NCBI GenBank assembly: GCA_964249755.1
Contig: CAXUDB010000001.1
Span: 992,001 to 1,056,000 of the forward strand
Source: Ilyomonas sp964249755
Lineage (GTDB): Bacteria > Bacteroidota > Bacteroidia > Chitinophagales > Chitinophagaceae
Reading direction: 5' to 3'
Length of the DNA: 64,000 nt
Every line of letters begins with the position of its first letter. Positions within the stretch are counted from its first letter, which is position 1. The position numbers and the translations under genes are program-made. This document shows positions 1-8,192 of the stretch, piece after piece. Below the pieces are notes generated by a model. That model made no database searches. It was not told the DNA's origin and saw only the letters and a program-made list of their open reading frames with translations.

Positions 1-1150
1 GGTAGGTACTGCATTCGACCCGGCTACGTATGGCGGTATTCTTTTGCCGGACGATCATAGCCCGCGTTCGGTTGATATCCTGCCTATCTTCTATACCGGT
101 GTTCCTAATTTGCCACCTTATCAGTTGGCAACCGGCAAGCCAGCAGGCAGCCCGTTATCGCCCGGCAAACCATTTATTAATAACTTCCTGCCTACGTTGG
201 GTGATTACCTCCGCCTGAATATGGCAGTGCCGGTAACTTCGCGCAGCGATACCAGCTTTAGCTCACTTGGCATTGTAGAAGCAGCCGTTTTAGGCTTAAC
301 GGATGCCAAGTATAATGGGAGCGATTCACTCCAGTTCATCCCGAACATGGATGGCTTCCCTAATGGCAGACGCTTAGAGGATGATGTAACTACCATCGAA
401 CTGCAGGCAGTAGGCGGCGTGGCACTGGCAGCTATTGGTTTGTTCTATGATGATTATACCGTGGGTGATGCATCTGGCGGCGTAACGCAGGACCTTGCTA
501 ATGTGCTTGGCTTTAATGCGGGTGTTACACACAACGATACGACGCTGAAGCCTTGCTTCCCCTATGTGCAAACACCTTGGGCAGGCTTTACCGGTGATGG
601 CTATGTAGGCCCGCAAAGCACAGTATTGCCGGTTCATTTCTTAAGCTTTACGGCTACCAAGGTGAACCAAACTGTAGCGCTCCGCTGGCAGGTTGAAAAC
701 CAGACCAACAGCGACCATTATAATGTTGAATACAGCGTAGATGGCATTCGCTATTCAACCTTAACAACGGTAGCTTCTAACAGAAATGCCAGTACGTATG
801 AGTATGTGCATGCAGCACCATCTTTGAAGAATATCAACTACTATCGCATTACGCAGGTTGATAAAGACGGAAGAACTATTACATCTCCGGTGCAAACGGC
901 TAAGTTCTCATCTGCCTCTATAATCACCATTTCGCCAAACCCGGCTACTACATACGTGAAGGTCTATTCGACCATAACAAACCTTCGTTTGAGCGTATAC
1001 GATAACACCGGCAGGAGAATTCTGACACAGGTAATGAGCAGCAATAATGCTACTATCAGCCTTGCATCTCTTTCAAGAGGTATCTACACCGTAGTGGCAA
1101 TTGACACCAACGGTAAGAAAATAGACGTGAAGAAGATTGTAAAGGAATAA
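1..1150 (+). CDS. DUF4331 family protein with T9SS type A sorting domain (5' truncated)
   Basis: The reading frame is open to the first base, so the start lies upstream. The middle carries the DUF4331 signature around GFPNGRRLEDDV. A beta-sandwich region follows (VHFLSFTATKVNQTVALRW), and the last ~80 residues (ISPNPATTYVKVYS to IDVKKIVKE) are a Por-type C-terminal domain that directs export through the type IX system and surface attachment. The role of DUF4331 proteins is not established. Expected location is the cell surface or outside the cell. A strong terminator follows the stop codon. The family call is firm; function is unknown. Confidence 0.85.
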   Translation, partial: VGTAFDPATYGGILLPDDHSPRSVDILPIFYTGVPNLPPYQLATGKPAGSPLSPGKPFINNFLPTLGDYLRLNMAVPVTSRSDTSFSSLGIVEAAVLGLTDAKYNGSDSLQFIPNMDGFPNGRRLEDDVTTIELQAVGGVALAAIGLFYDDYTVGDASGGVTQDLANVLGFNAGVTHNDTTLKPCFPYVQTPWAGFTGDGYVGPQSTVLPVHFLSFTATKVNQTVALRWQVENQTNSDHYNVEYSVDGIRYSTLTTVASNRNASTYEYVHAAPSLKNINYYRITQVDKDGRTITSPVQTAKFSSASIITISPNPATTYVKVYSTITNLRLSVYDNTGRRILTQVMSSNNATISLASLSRGIYTVVAIDTNGKKIDVKKIVKE

Positions 1151-1180
1151 ACAACCTCATTCATTGTTCATTGTTAAAAG

Positions 1181-1223
1181 AAAAAATATTACACGATGGA
1201 AGCATCGTGTAATATTTTTTTTA
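1181..1223 (+). terminator. Rho-independent terminator after the DUF4331 gene
   Basis: A 14-bp perfect stem (AATATTACACGATG paired with CATCGTGTAATATT) with a 4-nt loop is followed by a run of T. It separates the DUF4331 gene from the TPR gene. Confidence 0.85.
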
Positions 1224-1261
1224 TCAGATCATTGCATCCGTTATTCTAAACAAATTGCTTT

Positions 1262-2608
1262 ATGAAGAAGAGCACGATTTACCTCATCTGTATTGTTGTA
1301 TTCTGTTTTGCGATTGTTGGCATCATTGCCAAATATCATTATGCACAAAAAGAGGAAGAAAATAAATCTTATAGTTTGTTGCCGCGCAAAGGAAAAGAAG
1401 CCAATAGCGCTGAGTGGCAGCTTGCGAAGAAGAAATCGGAAGATTACCTGAAAGCTTTAGGAACCGATCCTGCTGATACCAAATCAGCATTACGGCTGGC
1501 AGCGCTTTACATACAGGAGGCGCGCATTACGGGCAACCATGTGTACTATGATAAGGCAGCCATGAAGTATGTAAACGATGTGCTGAAGCAAGACCCGAAT
1601 AATTTTGATGCGCTGGTTTATAAGTCGCTCCTCTATATGTCGCAGCACCATTTTTCAGATGGCTTAAATGTGGCGCACCAGGCGCAGCAAATCAATCCTT
1701 ACAATGCTTATATCTACGGCTTGCTGGTAGATGGCAACGTAGAAACGGGGCAGTATGATAGCGCAGTATCCTTTGCCGATAAAATGGTTTCTGTTCGTCC
1801 CGATCTCACTTCGTATTCACGTGTCTCTTACCTGCGCGAAATATTCGGTGATTATCCCGGCGCCATTGATGCCATGAAGCGGGCTGCCGAAGCCGGCGGG
1901 CAGGGAGATGAATACACTGAATGGACACGGTCTCAACTGGCTGGTTTGTATGAAAAGACGGGTAATTATAAAACGGCTGATTCTCTGTATCATGTATCGC
2001 TTGGTATGCGCCCGGATTATCCTTATGCTTTGACGGGATTGGCACGCGTGGCAATGGCGAGCAACGATTATAACAAAGCCATCGAGTTGTATGAAAAAGC
2101 CGATTCGGTAGTGACTGATAATGCCGTAAAAGAAGAAATGAGCGATGCCTACCGCCGTGCCGGCGATGCTAAAAAAGCGGATGCCATTCTTACTGATGTA
2201 GTAGCTGGTTTAAACAAAGATGCAGAAGCAGGGGCAAAAGACTCTTCCATTGGGCACTACGCCGACCGCGAGCTGGCTTACGATTATTTAAAGCTGGGTG
2301 ATAAGGACAAAGCTCTCGAACATGCTATGACCGAATGGAACCGCCGCCCCGAAAACATTGATGTAAACGAAACCGTAGCCTGGGTTTATTACAACCGCGG
2401 CGACTATGCCAAGGCATCACAGTATATAAAAACAGCACTAAAAACACATTCTAAAAACCCGGTGTTGCTAAGTCGTGCGGCGCTTATTTTTTATAAGGCA
2501 GGAGACAAGGGCTTAGCCAAAAGCACGCTCGCGCAAACCTCTTTATCTAATCCTTATATCGAATACAGCCTGAAAAAAGAGGCGGCTACCATTGCCAATA
2601 ATCTATAA
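1262..2608 (+). CDS. Membrane-anchored tetratricopeptide repeat protein
   Basis: 448 residues. An N-terminal hydrophobic segment (about residues 5-23, YLICIVVFCFAIVGIIAKY) is followed by a charged stretch, so the protein is probably inner-membrane anchored or exported. The rest is TPR helical repeats, recognisable by Y-A-L/A-G-A spacing and motifs such as DPNNFDALVYKSLLYM, RPDYPYALTGLARVAM and RPENIDVNETVAWVYYNRGDYAKA. TPRs scaffold protein-protein contacts; the partner is unknown. The HupE-like gene follows after 21 bp, so the two are likely co-transcribed. Confidence 0.85.
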   Translation: MKKSTIYLICIVVFCFAIVGIIAKYHYAQKEEENKSYSLLPRKGKEANSAEWQLAKKKSEDYLKALGTDPADTKSALRLAALYIQEARITGNHVYYDKAAMKYVNDVLKQDPNNFDALVYKSLLYMSQHHFSDGLNVAHQAQQINPYNAYIYGLLVDGNVETGQYDSAVSFADKMVSVRPDLTSYSRVSYLREIFGDYPGAIDAMKRAAEAGGQGDEYTEWTRSQLAGLYEKTGNYKTADSLYHVSLGMRPDYPYALTGLARVAMASNDYNKAIELYEKADSVVTDNAVKEEMSDAYRRAGDAKKADAILTDVVAGLNKDAEAGAKDSSIGHYADRELAYDYLKLGDKDKALEHAMTEWNRRPENIDVNETVAWVYYNRGDYAKASQYIKTALKTHSKNPVLLSRAALIFYKAGDKGLAKSTLAQTSLSNPYIEYSLKKEAATIANNL

Positions 2609-2629
2609 GTTGTCAAACCGGCGCAGAGT

Positions 2630-3313
2630 ATGACCATGCCAAAACAAAAAATATCGCCCCTTATCTCTTTTTGGGGTGTTGTATTGCTGTTGCTAAGCTT
2701 CGCTCCGGCTGGGGCGCACACCATCAATTATGCACTGGAAAAAGCACCGACCAACGATGTGGTTTGGTTCTATTTAAAGCTCGGTTTTACACACATCCTG
2801 CCGCAAGGCTTTGATCATATTTTATTTGTGTGCGGGCTTTGTTTACTCAGCACAAAAGTGCGCACCATTTTATGGCAGGCAACTGCTTTCACGGTAGCGC
2901 ATTCCATTACGCTGGCGCTAAGCATGAAGAACATTATTGTTGCACCCAGCGCTGTGGTGGAGCCGATTATTGCTTTGTCAATTTTATTTGTAGCGGTTGA
3001 AAATATTCTGCTAACGGAATTAAAGCCCTGGCGAGTTTTAATTGTGTTTATGTTTGGCTTGATTCACGGGATGGGATTTGCCAGTTCCTTAAACGAAATC
3101 GGCTTGCCGAGAAATAAATTTGCCACTTCTATTCTCTCTTTTAATGTAGGGGTTGAACTCGGGCAAATCACTGTCATCCTTGCTATGTTTGCCTTTATTA
3201 TCATACCCTTAAAAAATATTCATAACTATCGCAAACGGGTAGTATATCCGTTATCAGCTTTAATCGGTTTGATTGCTTTATACTGGACGATTGAGCGGGT
3301 ATTTTTTATATAA
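2630..3313 (+). CDS. HupE/UreJ-like integral membrane protein
   Basis: 227 residues with a signal-like N-terminus and about six membrane helices. Family marks visible are the histidine-rich GFTHILPQGFDHILFV, the FTVAHSITLALS helix, and LIHGMGFASSL before the last helices. The family includes putative nickel or cobalt permeases near hydrogenase or urease genes, but none of those genes is in this window. It sits 21 bp behind the TPR gene. Metal transport is only an inference from the family. ATG at 2636 is an alternative start. Confidence 0.82.
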   Translation: MTMPKQKISPLISFWGVVLLLLSFAPAGAHTINYALEKAPTNDVVWFYLKLGFTHILPQGFDHILFVCGLCLLSTKVRTILWQATAFTVAHSITLALSMKNIIVAPSAVVEPIIALSILFVAVENILLTELKPWRVLIVFMFGLIHGMGFASSLNEIGLPRNKFATSILSFNVGVELGQITVILAMFAFIIIPLKNIHNYRKRVVYPLSALIGLIALYWTIERVFFI

Positions 3314-3482
3314 TCACTAATTAGTCTCGCGTTTCTTTTCAGCCTTATTTACTGCCCATAGCCTTTTTTATCTTATGATTGGGCACTTGCTTTTAATACC
3401 TCTTTATCATGCTTTCCCATTTGCAACTAAAGCTCGTCTCCTCTGGCACCATTTTTACAATTTCAATCTCAAAAGAGCACCT

Positions 3483-3863
3483 ATGAAAGCAACACGCACC
3501 ACCAGCAAGGAAACAACAGACAACAAGGAACAAGGCGACAACGAAAAGGCTTACAAAGAATTTAAAGACCTCGTAAACATGAAGGCTTCCGAACTTGAAA
3601 AATGGTTAACAACAGAAGAGTCGAAAGGCACAGGACTAGACAGCGGCGACGGCGAAGCCATCGGGCATAAAAGCGGCAAAGCCATCGTAGATATTCTGCG
3701 TAAAAAGAAAGCTGACCTTACTGAAGAGGACTATCACCAGATGCATCGAACCATTTCCTACATCAGCCGCCACAAGGCGCAAAAACCGAAAGGCGATAAT
3801 GAAGACACACGCTGGAACTATAGCCTTAAAAACTGGGGCTACGATTATAGCAAAAAGAAATAA
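3483..3863 (+). CDS. DUF3140 domain-containing protein
   Basis: 126 residues from the ATG at 3483. The frame extends upstream to 3375, but the conserved domain starts after 3483 and the extension looks non-coding. Features are KEFKDLVNMKASELEKWL, GHKSGKAIVDILRKKK and the C-terminal RWNYSLKNWGYD block, all typical of DUF3140. It is small, very hydrophilic and probably cytosolic. Relatives have been compared with DNA-binding proteins, but I see no proof of that. It converges with the MFS gene, leaving only 10 bp between stops. Confidence 0.8.
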   Translation: MKATRTTSKETTDNKEQGDNEKAYKEFKDLVNMKASELEKWLTTEESKGTGLDSGDGEAIGHKSGKAIVDILRKKKADLTEEDYHQMHRTISYISRHKAQKPKGDNEDTRWNYSLKNWGYDYSKKK

Positions 3864-3873
3864 TCAGCAAGCC

Positions 3874-5184
3874 TTAATTCTCTAACGATACCGCAGGCAG
3901 TGGGCTGCTTTGCAGCCGCTTTCTTTGTAGAGTTAGAGTAACAGCAAGAGCCGTCACCACCGCACCACAGGCAATACCAATCCAGGGCGCAGGAATAACG
4001 AGCAATGCCCAGCCACTAAAATAAGAACCGATAATAGAACAGAAATTAATGAACGCCATATATGCCGTAAACTGCGAACCCTCCACCTGCGGCCGGCAAA
4101 GCGCCATTAAAATAGGGAAAGCGGCAACGCTCATTAGTGGGTCGGCAAAGTTCCAGAGAATAAGCCCGGCAGTGGTAAAGTTCCGGTTCGTCCACAGGTA
4201 ATAAAAACCACATAAAATCAGTAAAAAGATACCCAAGCCCCAAATCACCATCCGCAGCAGGCGCGATGCCCCGATGCGGTCAGAAATAACGCCGCCCGTA
4301 ACCACTACCACAAAAGTGAGAAGGCTGCCCCAACTGCCTTGCAATACCGACACATCGTTGTCGTGCCAGTGCAGGTTGTGAATAATATAATACGAGTAGG
4401 AACTGATGAAAATAGAGAAGCATAAATACGCCAGCGCAATCAACGCAAACGTGCGCAGGCTCAGTTTGGTGGTCATGCCGCCCCACAGTTCTTTAAACAG
4501 CCAGCGGAGCGAAGGATTATCTTCTTCAGGCGTGTGTCCGTCGGGTAGCCGCTTGTGGTTTCCAAAAGAGGGCAGCAGTGGGTCGCGCCGGTCGAGCTTT
4601 GTAAAAAAGAAAACAATAGTGAAAAGCAGCAGCACAAGCGATTGCGCCAGCGCTGCGGCATAAAAACCAAATTGGTGAAGCAGTGTAGACAATAACGCTG
4701 CGCCCAGTGAAAAGCCAAGCAGGAAACCGCCGCGCATAAAAGCATTGAGCCTGCCACGTTCTGCCTCCGGCACCACAAAAATAGCAATGGCATCTACACT
4801 GGCATCCTGCACGGAGGCAAAGATGCTATGCGTAAAAAACACAATGGACATAAGGGTAATTTCTTTTGCCGGCGTTTTTACAAACAGGAGCGACAGCGAG
4901 GCTAAAAAAGCAACCATCTGGGTTAATACCACCCAATGCTTGCGGTGCCCGATGATAGAATACTGGTAGCGGTCAATGATAGGTCCCCACACAAACTGCA
5001 ATACCCACGGAATACCCACAATCGCCACAAAACTGCCAATGATATTCGACGCTATATTTTGCCCGGCTAAATAATTGGCAATAGCAATCAGCGCAAAGCC
5101 GGCCGGAACGCCCTGCATGACGTATAAATAAAAGAAAGTGAAATATCGGAGCCGCGCGCTTTCATTCAAAGCAGGTAATGGCAT
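3874..5184 (-). CDS. Major facilitator superfamily transporter (AmpG-like)
   Basis: 436 residues from the ATG at 5184; the frame continues to 5262, but the first ~26 residues there are poorly hydrophobic. About twelve membrane helices. The first half (FFYLYVMQGVPAGFALIAIANYL, then WVLQFVWGPIIDRYQ) resembles the AmpG/acetyl-CoA transporter branch of MFS, including a D-R charge motif after helix 2. The substrate cannot be read from sequence; muropeptide or siderophore uptake are possibilities from relatives. The gene stands alone and is convergent with DUF3140. Confidence 0.8.
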   Translation of the reverse strand: MPLPALNESARLRYFTFFYLYVMQGVPAGFALIAIANYLAGQNIASNIIGSFVAIVGIPWVLQFVWGPIIDRYQYSIIGHRKHWVVLTQMVAFLASLSLLFVKTPAKEITLMSIVFFTHSIFASVQDASVDAIAIFVVPEAERGRLNAFMRGGFLLGFSLGAALLSTLLHQFGFYAAALAQSLVLLLFTIVFFFTKLDRRDPLLPSFGNHKRLPDGHTPEEDNPSLRWLFKELWGGMTTKLSLRTFALIALAYLCFSIFISSYSYYIIHNLHWHDNDVSVLQGSWGSLLTFVVVVTGGVISDRIGASRLLRMVIWGLGIFLLILCGFYYLWTNRNFTTAGLILWNFADPLMSVAAFPILMALCRPQVEGSQFTAYMAFINFCSIIGSYFSGWALLVIPAPWIGIACGAVVTALAVTLTLQRKRLQSSPLPAVSLEN

Positions 5185-5382
5185 GAGAATCGTTTTGATG
5201 TAGTGAGTTTCACAGTAATGAAAGATATTGTTTAACGACAATACCGGCATTTTCCTTCGCAATTAACATGCAAAAAAAATTAGCAAAGAGAAAAAAAGAG
5301 AGAGAAAGAAATAACGGGATGCAGCGAACATGCGTTGTAAGTATCATTATTTAATTTGCTTAACTAAAAAAGAAGATCAAAG

Positions 5383-5937
5383 ATGAACCAGGAAATAAAA
5401 AAAGGCGATTTATTAATAGCAGACCCGTTTTTAAAAGACCCCAATTTTATGCGCACAGTTGTGTTTGTGTGCGATTATCAGCCCGAAGGCAGCATCGGTT
5501 TTGTCATCAACCGAAAATACAATAAAACCATCGGCGAGCTGGTGAGTCAGGTAGAAGCCTGTCGCTTCCCTGTTTATTATGGCGGACCGGTGCAAACCGA
5601 TACTGTGCATTTTCTCCATACCTGCCCCGAGTTGATTCCCGATGGCGTTAGCGTTGGTAAGGGGCTTTGGTGGGGCGGCGATTTTGATGCCGTTGCCGAC
5701 TTGCTGCTCAATGGCAAGCTGGAGCAAAATATGATTCGTTTCTACATTGGCTACAGCGGCTGGGGTGAAGAGCAGTTAGACAATGAGATCAAGGAAAAAA
5801 CCTGGCTCATCACCACCGGCACACCGGCATTGGTGTTTCATCAGAACGCAAGCCTTATCTGGCAGGATTCGCTACGGCAGCTCGGCGGTAAATATGAGCA
5901 GCTCATCCATTATCCTCTCGACCCGCAGTTGAATTGA
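5383..5937 (+). CDS. YqgE/AlgH family protein (UPF0301)
   Basis: 184 residues, full length for the family. Typical marks are GDLLIADPFLKDPNFMRTVVFVCDY near the N-terminus, GSIGFVINR, and the YYGGPVQ turn; YIGYSGWGEEQLDNEI is the characteristic C-terminal block. The protein is cytosolic and of unclear biochemical role, named after a proposed alginate regulator in Pseudomonas. The divergent MFS gene lies upstream across ~200 bp of A-rich DNA. Confidence 0.92.
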   Translation: MNQEIKKGDLLIADPFLKDPNFMRTVVFVCDYQPEGSIGFVINRKYNKTIGELVSQVEACRFPVYYGGPVQTDTVHFLHTCPELIPDGVSVGKGLWWGGDFDAVADLLLNGKLEQNMIRFYIGYSGWGEEQLDNEIKEKTWLITTGTPALVFHQNASLIWQDSLRQLGGKYEQLIHYPLDPQLN

Positions 5938-6214
5938 GGTGTAAGGTTTGGGGTCTGAAGTATGGATACGAGGTACAAGATAAGGTTACAAGCGACTTTC
6001 AGCTTATTCCAGGCATTGAGGTGTGGTAAAGCACTGAGGATGAGCTTCACTTGGCGTCATATTGCTCTATTCTTCCTAATAACCCCATACCCTCATCCTC
6101 GCACCTTCTCCGTCAACAATTAACCATTAACAATTACAAATAAATTCTCTCCATCCCTTACCTTCGCAGCCGGTTGCAAAAACAGGTCTCCCATACAACC
6201 ATCATTAATTTATT
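5938..6214. other. Intergenic region upstream of atpD
   Basis: 277 bp without a gene. It holds a short repetitive stretch (AACAATTAACCATTAACAAT around 6114-6135), a word pattern common between Bacteroidota genes. A TTACCTTCGC sequence near 6160 is a weak match to the -7 box TAnnTTTG and could serve atpD. I see no stable terminator hairpin after yqgE. Confidence 0.5.
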
Positions 6215-7720
6215 ATGGCTACAACAGGTAAAGTAAAACAAATCATTGGTGCGGTAGTAGATGTGCAGTTTGCCGAAGGCGGCCTGCCCGAGATTTACAA
6301 CGCGCTCGAACTCAGAAGAGAAAATGGCGACAAACTCGTCCTTGAAGTGCAGCAGCACTTGGGCGAAGACAGCGTTCGCACCATTGCCATGGACGGCACC
6401 GAAGGTCTGGTGCGTGGCATGGATGTAACAGATACCGGTCGCGCCATCGCCATGCCCACCGGCGATGCCATCAACGGTCGTCTTTTCAATGTTACCGGCG
6501 ACCCCATTGACGGTCTCCCTGCCGTTAGCAAAGAAAATGGTCGTCCCATTCACGCGCTTCCCCCGCGCTTCGAAAACCTCAGCACTGCTACCGAAGTGCT
6601 GTTTACCGGCATTAAAGTAATAGACCTTATTGAGCCTTATGCAAAAGGCGGAAAGATTGGTTTGTTTGGCGGTGCAGGTGTAGGTAAAACTGTATTGATA
6701 CAGGAGCTTATTAATAATATTGCCAAAGGCTATGGTGGTTTGTCCGTGTTTGCCGGCGTAGGCGAAAGAACCCGCGAAGGGAACGATCTGCTGCGCGAAA
6801 TGATTGAAGCCGGCATTATGAACTACGGCGAAAAATTCAGGCACAGCATGGAAGAAGGCGGCTGGGATTTAAGCTTGGTAGATACCGAAGGTTTAAAAGA
6901 ATCCAAAGCCACTTTTGTGTTCGGGCAAATGAACGAACCACCCGGTGCCCGCGCCCGTGTTGCACTTAGCGGTCTTACCATTGCTGAATACTTCCGCGAC
7001 GGCGATGGTGGTGCCGGTAAGGGAAAAGACATCCTGTTTTTCGTTGATAATATCTTCCGCTTCACACAGGCTGGTTCCGAAGTATCAGCGCTGTTGGGTC
7101 GTATGCCTTCCGCCGTGGGTTATCAGCCCACTTTAGCTACCGAAATGGGGCTTATGCAAGAACGCATCACCTCTACCAAAAATGGCTCTATCACTTCCGT
7201 ACAAGCGGTGTATGTACCTGCCGATGACTTAACTGACCCGGCACCTGCCACTACCTTTGCGCACTTAGATGCTACCACCGTATTAAGCCGTAAGATTTCC
7301 GATCTTGGCATTTACCCGGCGGTTGACCCGCTCGATTCTACATCGCGCATTCTTACACCTACTATTATAGGCGATAAGCATTACGAATGTGCTAACCGCG
7401 TAAAGCTCATCTTGCAGCGCTATAAAGAGTTGCAGGACATCATTGCCATCCTCGGTATTGATGAATTAAGCGACGAAGACAAAACTACCGTTCAGCGGGC
7501 GCGTCGTGTGCAGCGCTTCCTCTCGCAGCCCTTCTTTGTAGCTGAACAGTTTACCGGCTTGAAAGGTGTGTTTGTTGATATCAACGACACCATCAAAGGC
7601 TTCAACGCTATCATGGATGGCGAAGTGGATGAATATCCCGAAGCCGCTTTTAACCTTGTCGGCACCATTGAAGATGCCATCGAAAAAGGCAAGAAATTAA
7701 TCGCCCAGGCGCAGGGATAA
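6215..7720 (+). CDS. atpD: ATP synthase F1 subunit beta
   Basis: 501 residues, full length. It is the catalytic subunit of the membrane-bound F-type ATP synthase, making ATP from the proton gradient. The Walker A loop GGAGVGKT is at about residue 152, with GERTREGNDLL after it and the Walker B region in ILFFVDNIFRFTQAGSEVSALLGR. The Bacteroidota F1 beta has a somewhat long middle segment, seen here. atpC follows after ~100 bp; the other F1Fo genes are absent, so atpD-atpC form a separate unit as in other Bacteroidota. Confidence 0.98.
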   Translation: MATTGKVKQIIGAVVDVQFAEGGLPEIYNALELRRENGDKLVLEVQQHLGEDSVRTIAMDGTEGLVRGMDVTDTGRAIAMPTGDAINGRLFNVTGDPIDGLPAVSKENGRPIHALPPRFENLSTATEVLFTGIKVIDLIEPYAKGGKIGLFGGAGVGKTVLIQELINNIAKGYGGLSVFAGVGERTREGNDLLREMIEAGIMNYGEKFRHSMEEGGWDLSLVDTEGLKESKATFVFGQMNEPPGARARVALSGLTIAEYFRDGDGGAGKGKDILFFVDNIFRFTQAGSEVSALLGRMPSAVGYQPTLATEMGLMQERITSTKNGSITSVQAVYVPADDLTDPAPATTFAHLDATTVLSRKISDLGIYPAVDPLDSTSRILTPTIIGDKHYECANRVKLILQRYKELQDIIAILGIDELSDEDKTTVQRARRVQRFLSQPFFVAEQFTGLKGVFVDINDTIKGFNAIMDGEVDEYPEAAFNLVGTIEDAIEKGKKLIAQAQG

Positions 7721-7721
7721 A

Positions 7722-7819
7722 GCCCCCAGCCCTTGAAGGGGAGCTGGGAAGCTGGTTCAGTATGGGAAGCAACTGTAAAATTGATTAATCTCAAAAATTT
7801 CCCTTTAGGGGTCTTGGGC
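7722..7819. repeat. CCCCAGCCC/CCCTTTAGGGG palindromic element between atpD and atpC
   Basis: The atpD-atpC gap carries CCCAGC (7725-7730) paired with GCTGGG (7743-7748) around CCCTTGAAGGGG, then a second CCCTTTAGGGG at 7801. A related CCCCTAAAAGGG lies after groES (~20675). Such GC-rich pieces in an operon gap may form hairpins and set the atpD:atpC expression ratio (inference). Confidence 0.55.
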
Positions 7820-8074
7820 ATGACATTAGAAATATTAACACCCGAAAAAAGGCTCTATAGCGGCGATGTCTATGGCGTACAACTGCCCGGCATAGATGGC
7901 TTGTTCGAAGTCTTGGATCGCCATGCGCCGCTGGTAAGCGCTTTGGGCAAAGGCAATATCAAAGTGCTGCAAACTAAATCAGAAACCGAGCGCTTTTCTA
8001 TCGAAGGTGGCTTTGTAGAAGTGCTGGACAATAAAGCTACAGTTTTGGTAGAAGGTGCGGCACAGATCGAGTAA
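7820..8074 (+). CDS. atpC: ATP synthase F1 subunit epsilon, short form
   Basis: 84 residues from the ATG at 7820; the frame runs up to 7733 but that part is the GC-rich repeat. The whole product is the N-terminal beta-sandwich (MTLEILTPEKRLYSGDV, GIDGLFEVLDRHAPLVSALG, SIEGGFVEVLDNKATVLVEGA). The C-terminal helical hairpin of ~50 residues, which in other bacteria inhibits ATP hydrolysis, is missing. This length is normal for Bacteroidota. A strong terminator follows. Confidence 0.93.
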   Translation: MTLEILTPEKRLYSGDVYGVQLPGIDGLFEVLDRHAPLVSALGKGNIKVLQTKSETERFSIEGGFVEVLDNKATVLVEGAAQIE

Positions 8075-8103
8075 CACTGTATTATTATCTTATACAACAA
8101 AAA

Positions 8104-8128
8104 CCTCCTGCAACTGCAGGAGGCTTTT
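8104..8128 (+). terminator. Terminator of the atpDC unit
   Basis: CCTCCTGC and GCAGGAGG form an 8-bp perfect stem with a 4-nt loop, followed by CTTTTTA. Confidence 0.88.
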
Positions 8129-8192
8129 TACATTAATTACTTGTTCAGGTTAGTAATGACACTAATCTTTAATAGCAAATGGTGAAAATCCA

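Noticed and set aside
6158..6844. 228-codon minus frame opposite atpD
   Set aside because: It mirrors codon bias of atpD on the other strand; no family features.
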